Assembly (NCBI GenBank): GCA_900541315.1
Contig: UQJF01000160.1
Location: 1-5,599 of the forward strand
DNA: 5,599 nucleotides
From: an uncultured Clostridium sp.
GTDB taxonomy: Bacteria; Bacillota; Clostridia; Lachnospirales; Lachnospiraceae
Reading direction: 5' to 3'
Part shown: piece after piece, positions 5,561 through 5,599 of the stretch
How positions within the stretch are numbered: position 1 is the first letter of the stretch
Layout: each line of letters starts with the position of its first letter
The notes under the pieces: generated by a model
Told to the model about the DNA's origin: nothing
Database searches by the model: none
What the model saw: only the letters and a program-made list of their open reading frames with translations
Position numbers and translations under genes: made by a program

Positions 5561-5599
5561 CTGTCTCTTATACACATCTGACGCTGCCGACGATCTTAC
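5561..5599 (+). other. Untrimmed Nextera i5-side sequencing adapter (artefact)
   Basis: Positions 5561-5579 are the Tn5 mosaic end in inverse orientation (CTGTCTCTTATACACATCT), 5580-5593 are the Nextera read-1 adapter (GACGCTGCCGACGA), and 5594-5599 (TCTTAC) are the first bases of an i5 index. The last genomic base is 5560. The livK frame meets a stop codon within this adapter, which would mislead automated gene calling into treating the fragment as an internal-ATG gene. Confidence 0.98.

Overview
The window looks like part of the chromosome of an anaerobic, spore-forming Firmicute, most likely a Clostridia/Lachnospiraceae-type gut bacterium. The evidence is a complete spoIVA, a gene confined to endospore formers, beside a Firmicutes-style branched-chain amino acid ABC transporter operon with strong AGGAGG-type ribosome binding sites. 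The family-level placement is an impression from protein sequence style and was not tested by search.

Only about positions 51-5560 are genomic. Positions 1-50 and 5561-5599 are untrimmed Illumina Nextera (Tn5) library adapters, including an i7 index on the left and the start of an i5 index on the right. They should be removed before any use of the sequence.

All five genes lie on the minus strand, so transcription runs from right to left: livK (3' part only, 5262-5560), a hairpin terminator/attenuator (5193-5221), livH (4251-5132), livM (3172-4242), livG (2412-3170), livF (1687-2397), then spoIVA (94-1575). LivK is the extracellular substrate-binding lipoprotein, LivH and LivM are the two permeases, and LivG and LivF are the two ATPases. 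Together they form one complete HAAT-family importer. The livHMGF genes are packed tightly (8, 1 and 14 nt between genes), and at two of the three junctions the upstream stop codon lies inside the next ribosome binding site. The hairpin after livK probably lets binding protein be made in excess over the membrane complex.

SpoIVA is unrelated in function: it is the ATPase that polymerises on the forespore to form the base of the spore coat. The 111-bp gap between livF and spoIVA holds no convincing ordinary terminator. It does hold a plausible sporulation sigma-E promoter and a perfect 9-bp inverted repeat whose downstream arm covers the spoIVA ribosome binding site. The layout suggests that liv read-through RNA would have its spoIVA start site hidden, while RNA starting at the internal promoter would not. 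This is the most interesting observation here. I see no mobile element, CRISPR array, RNA gene or defence system, and no evidence of a wholly new system.
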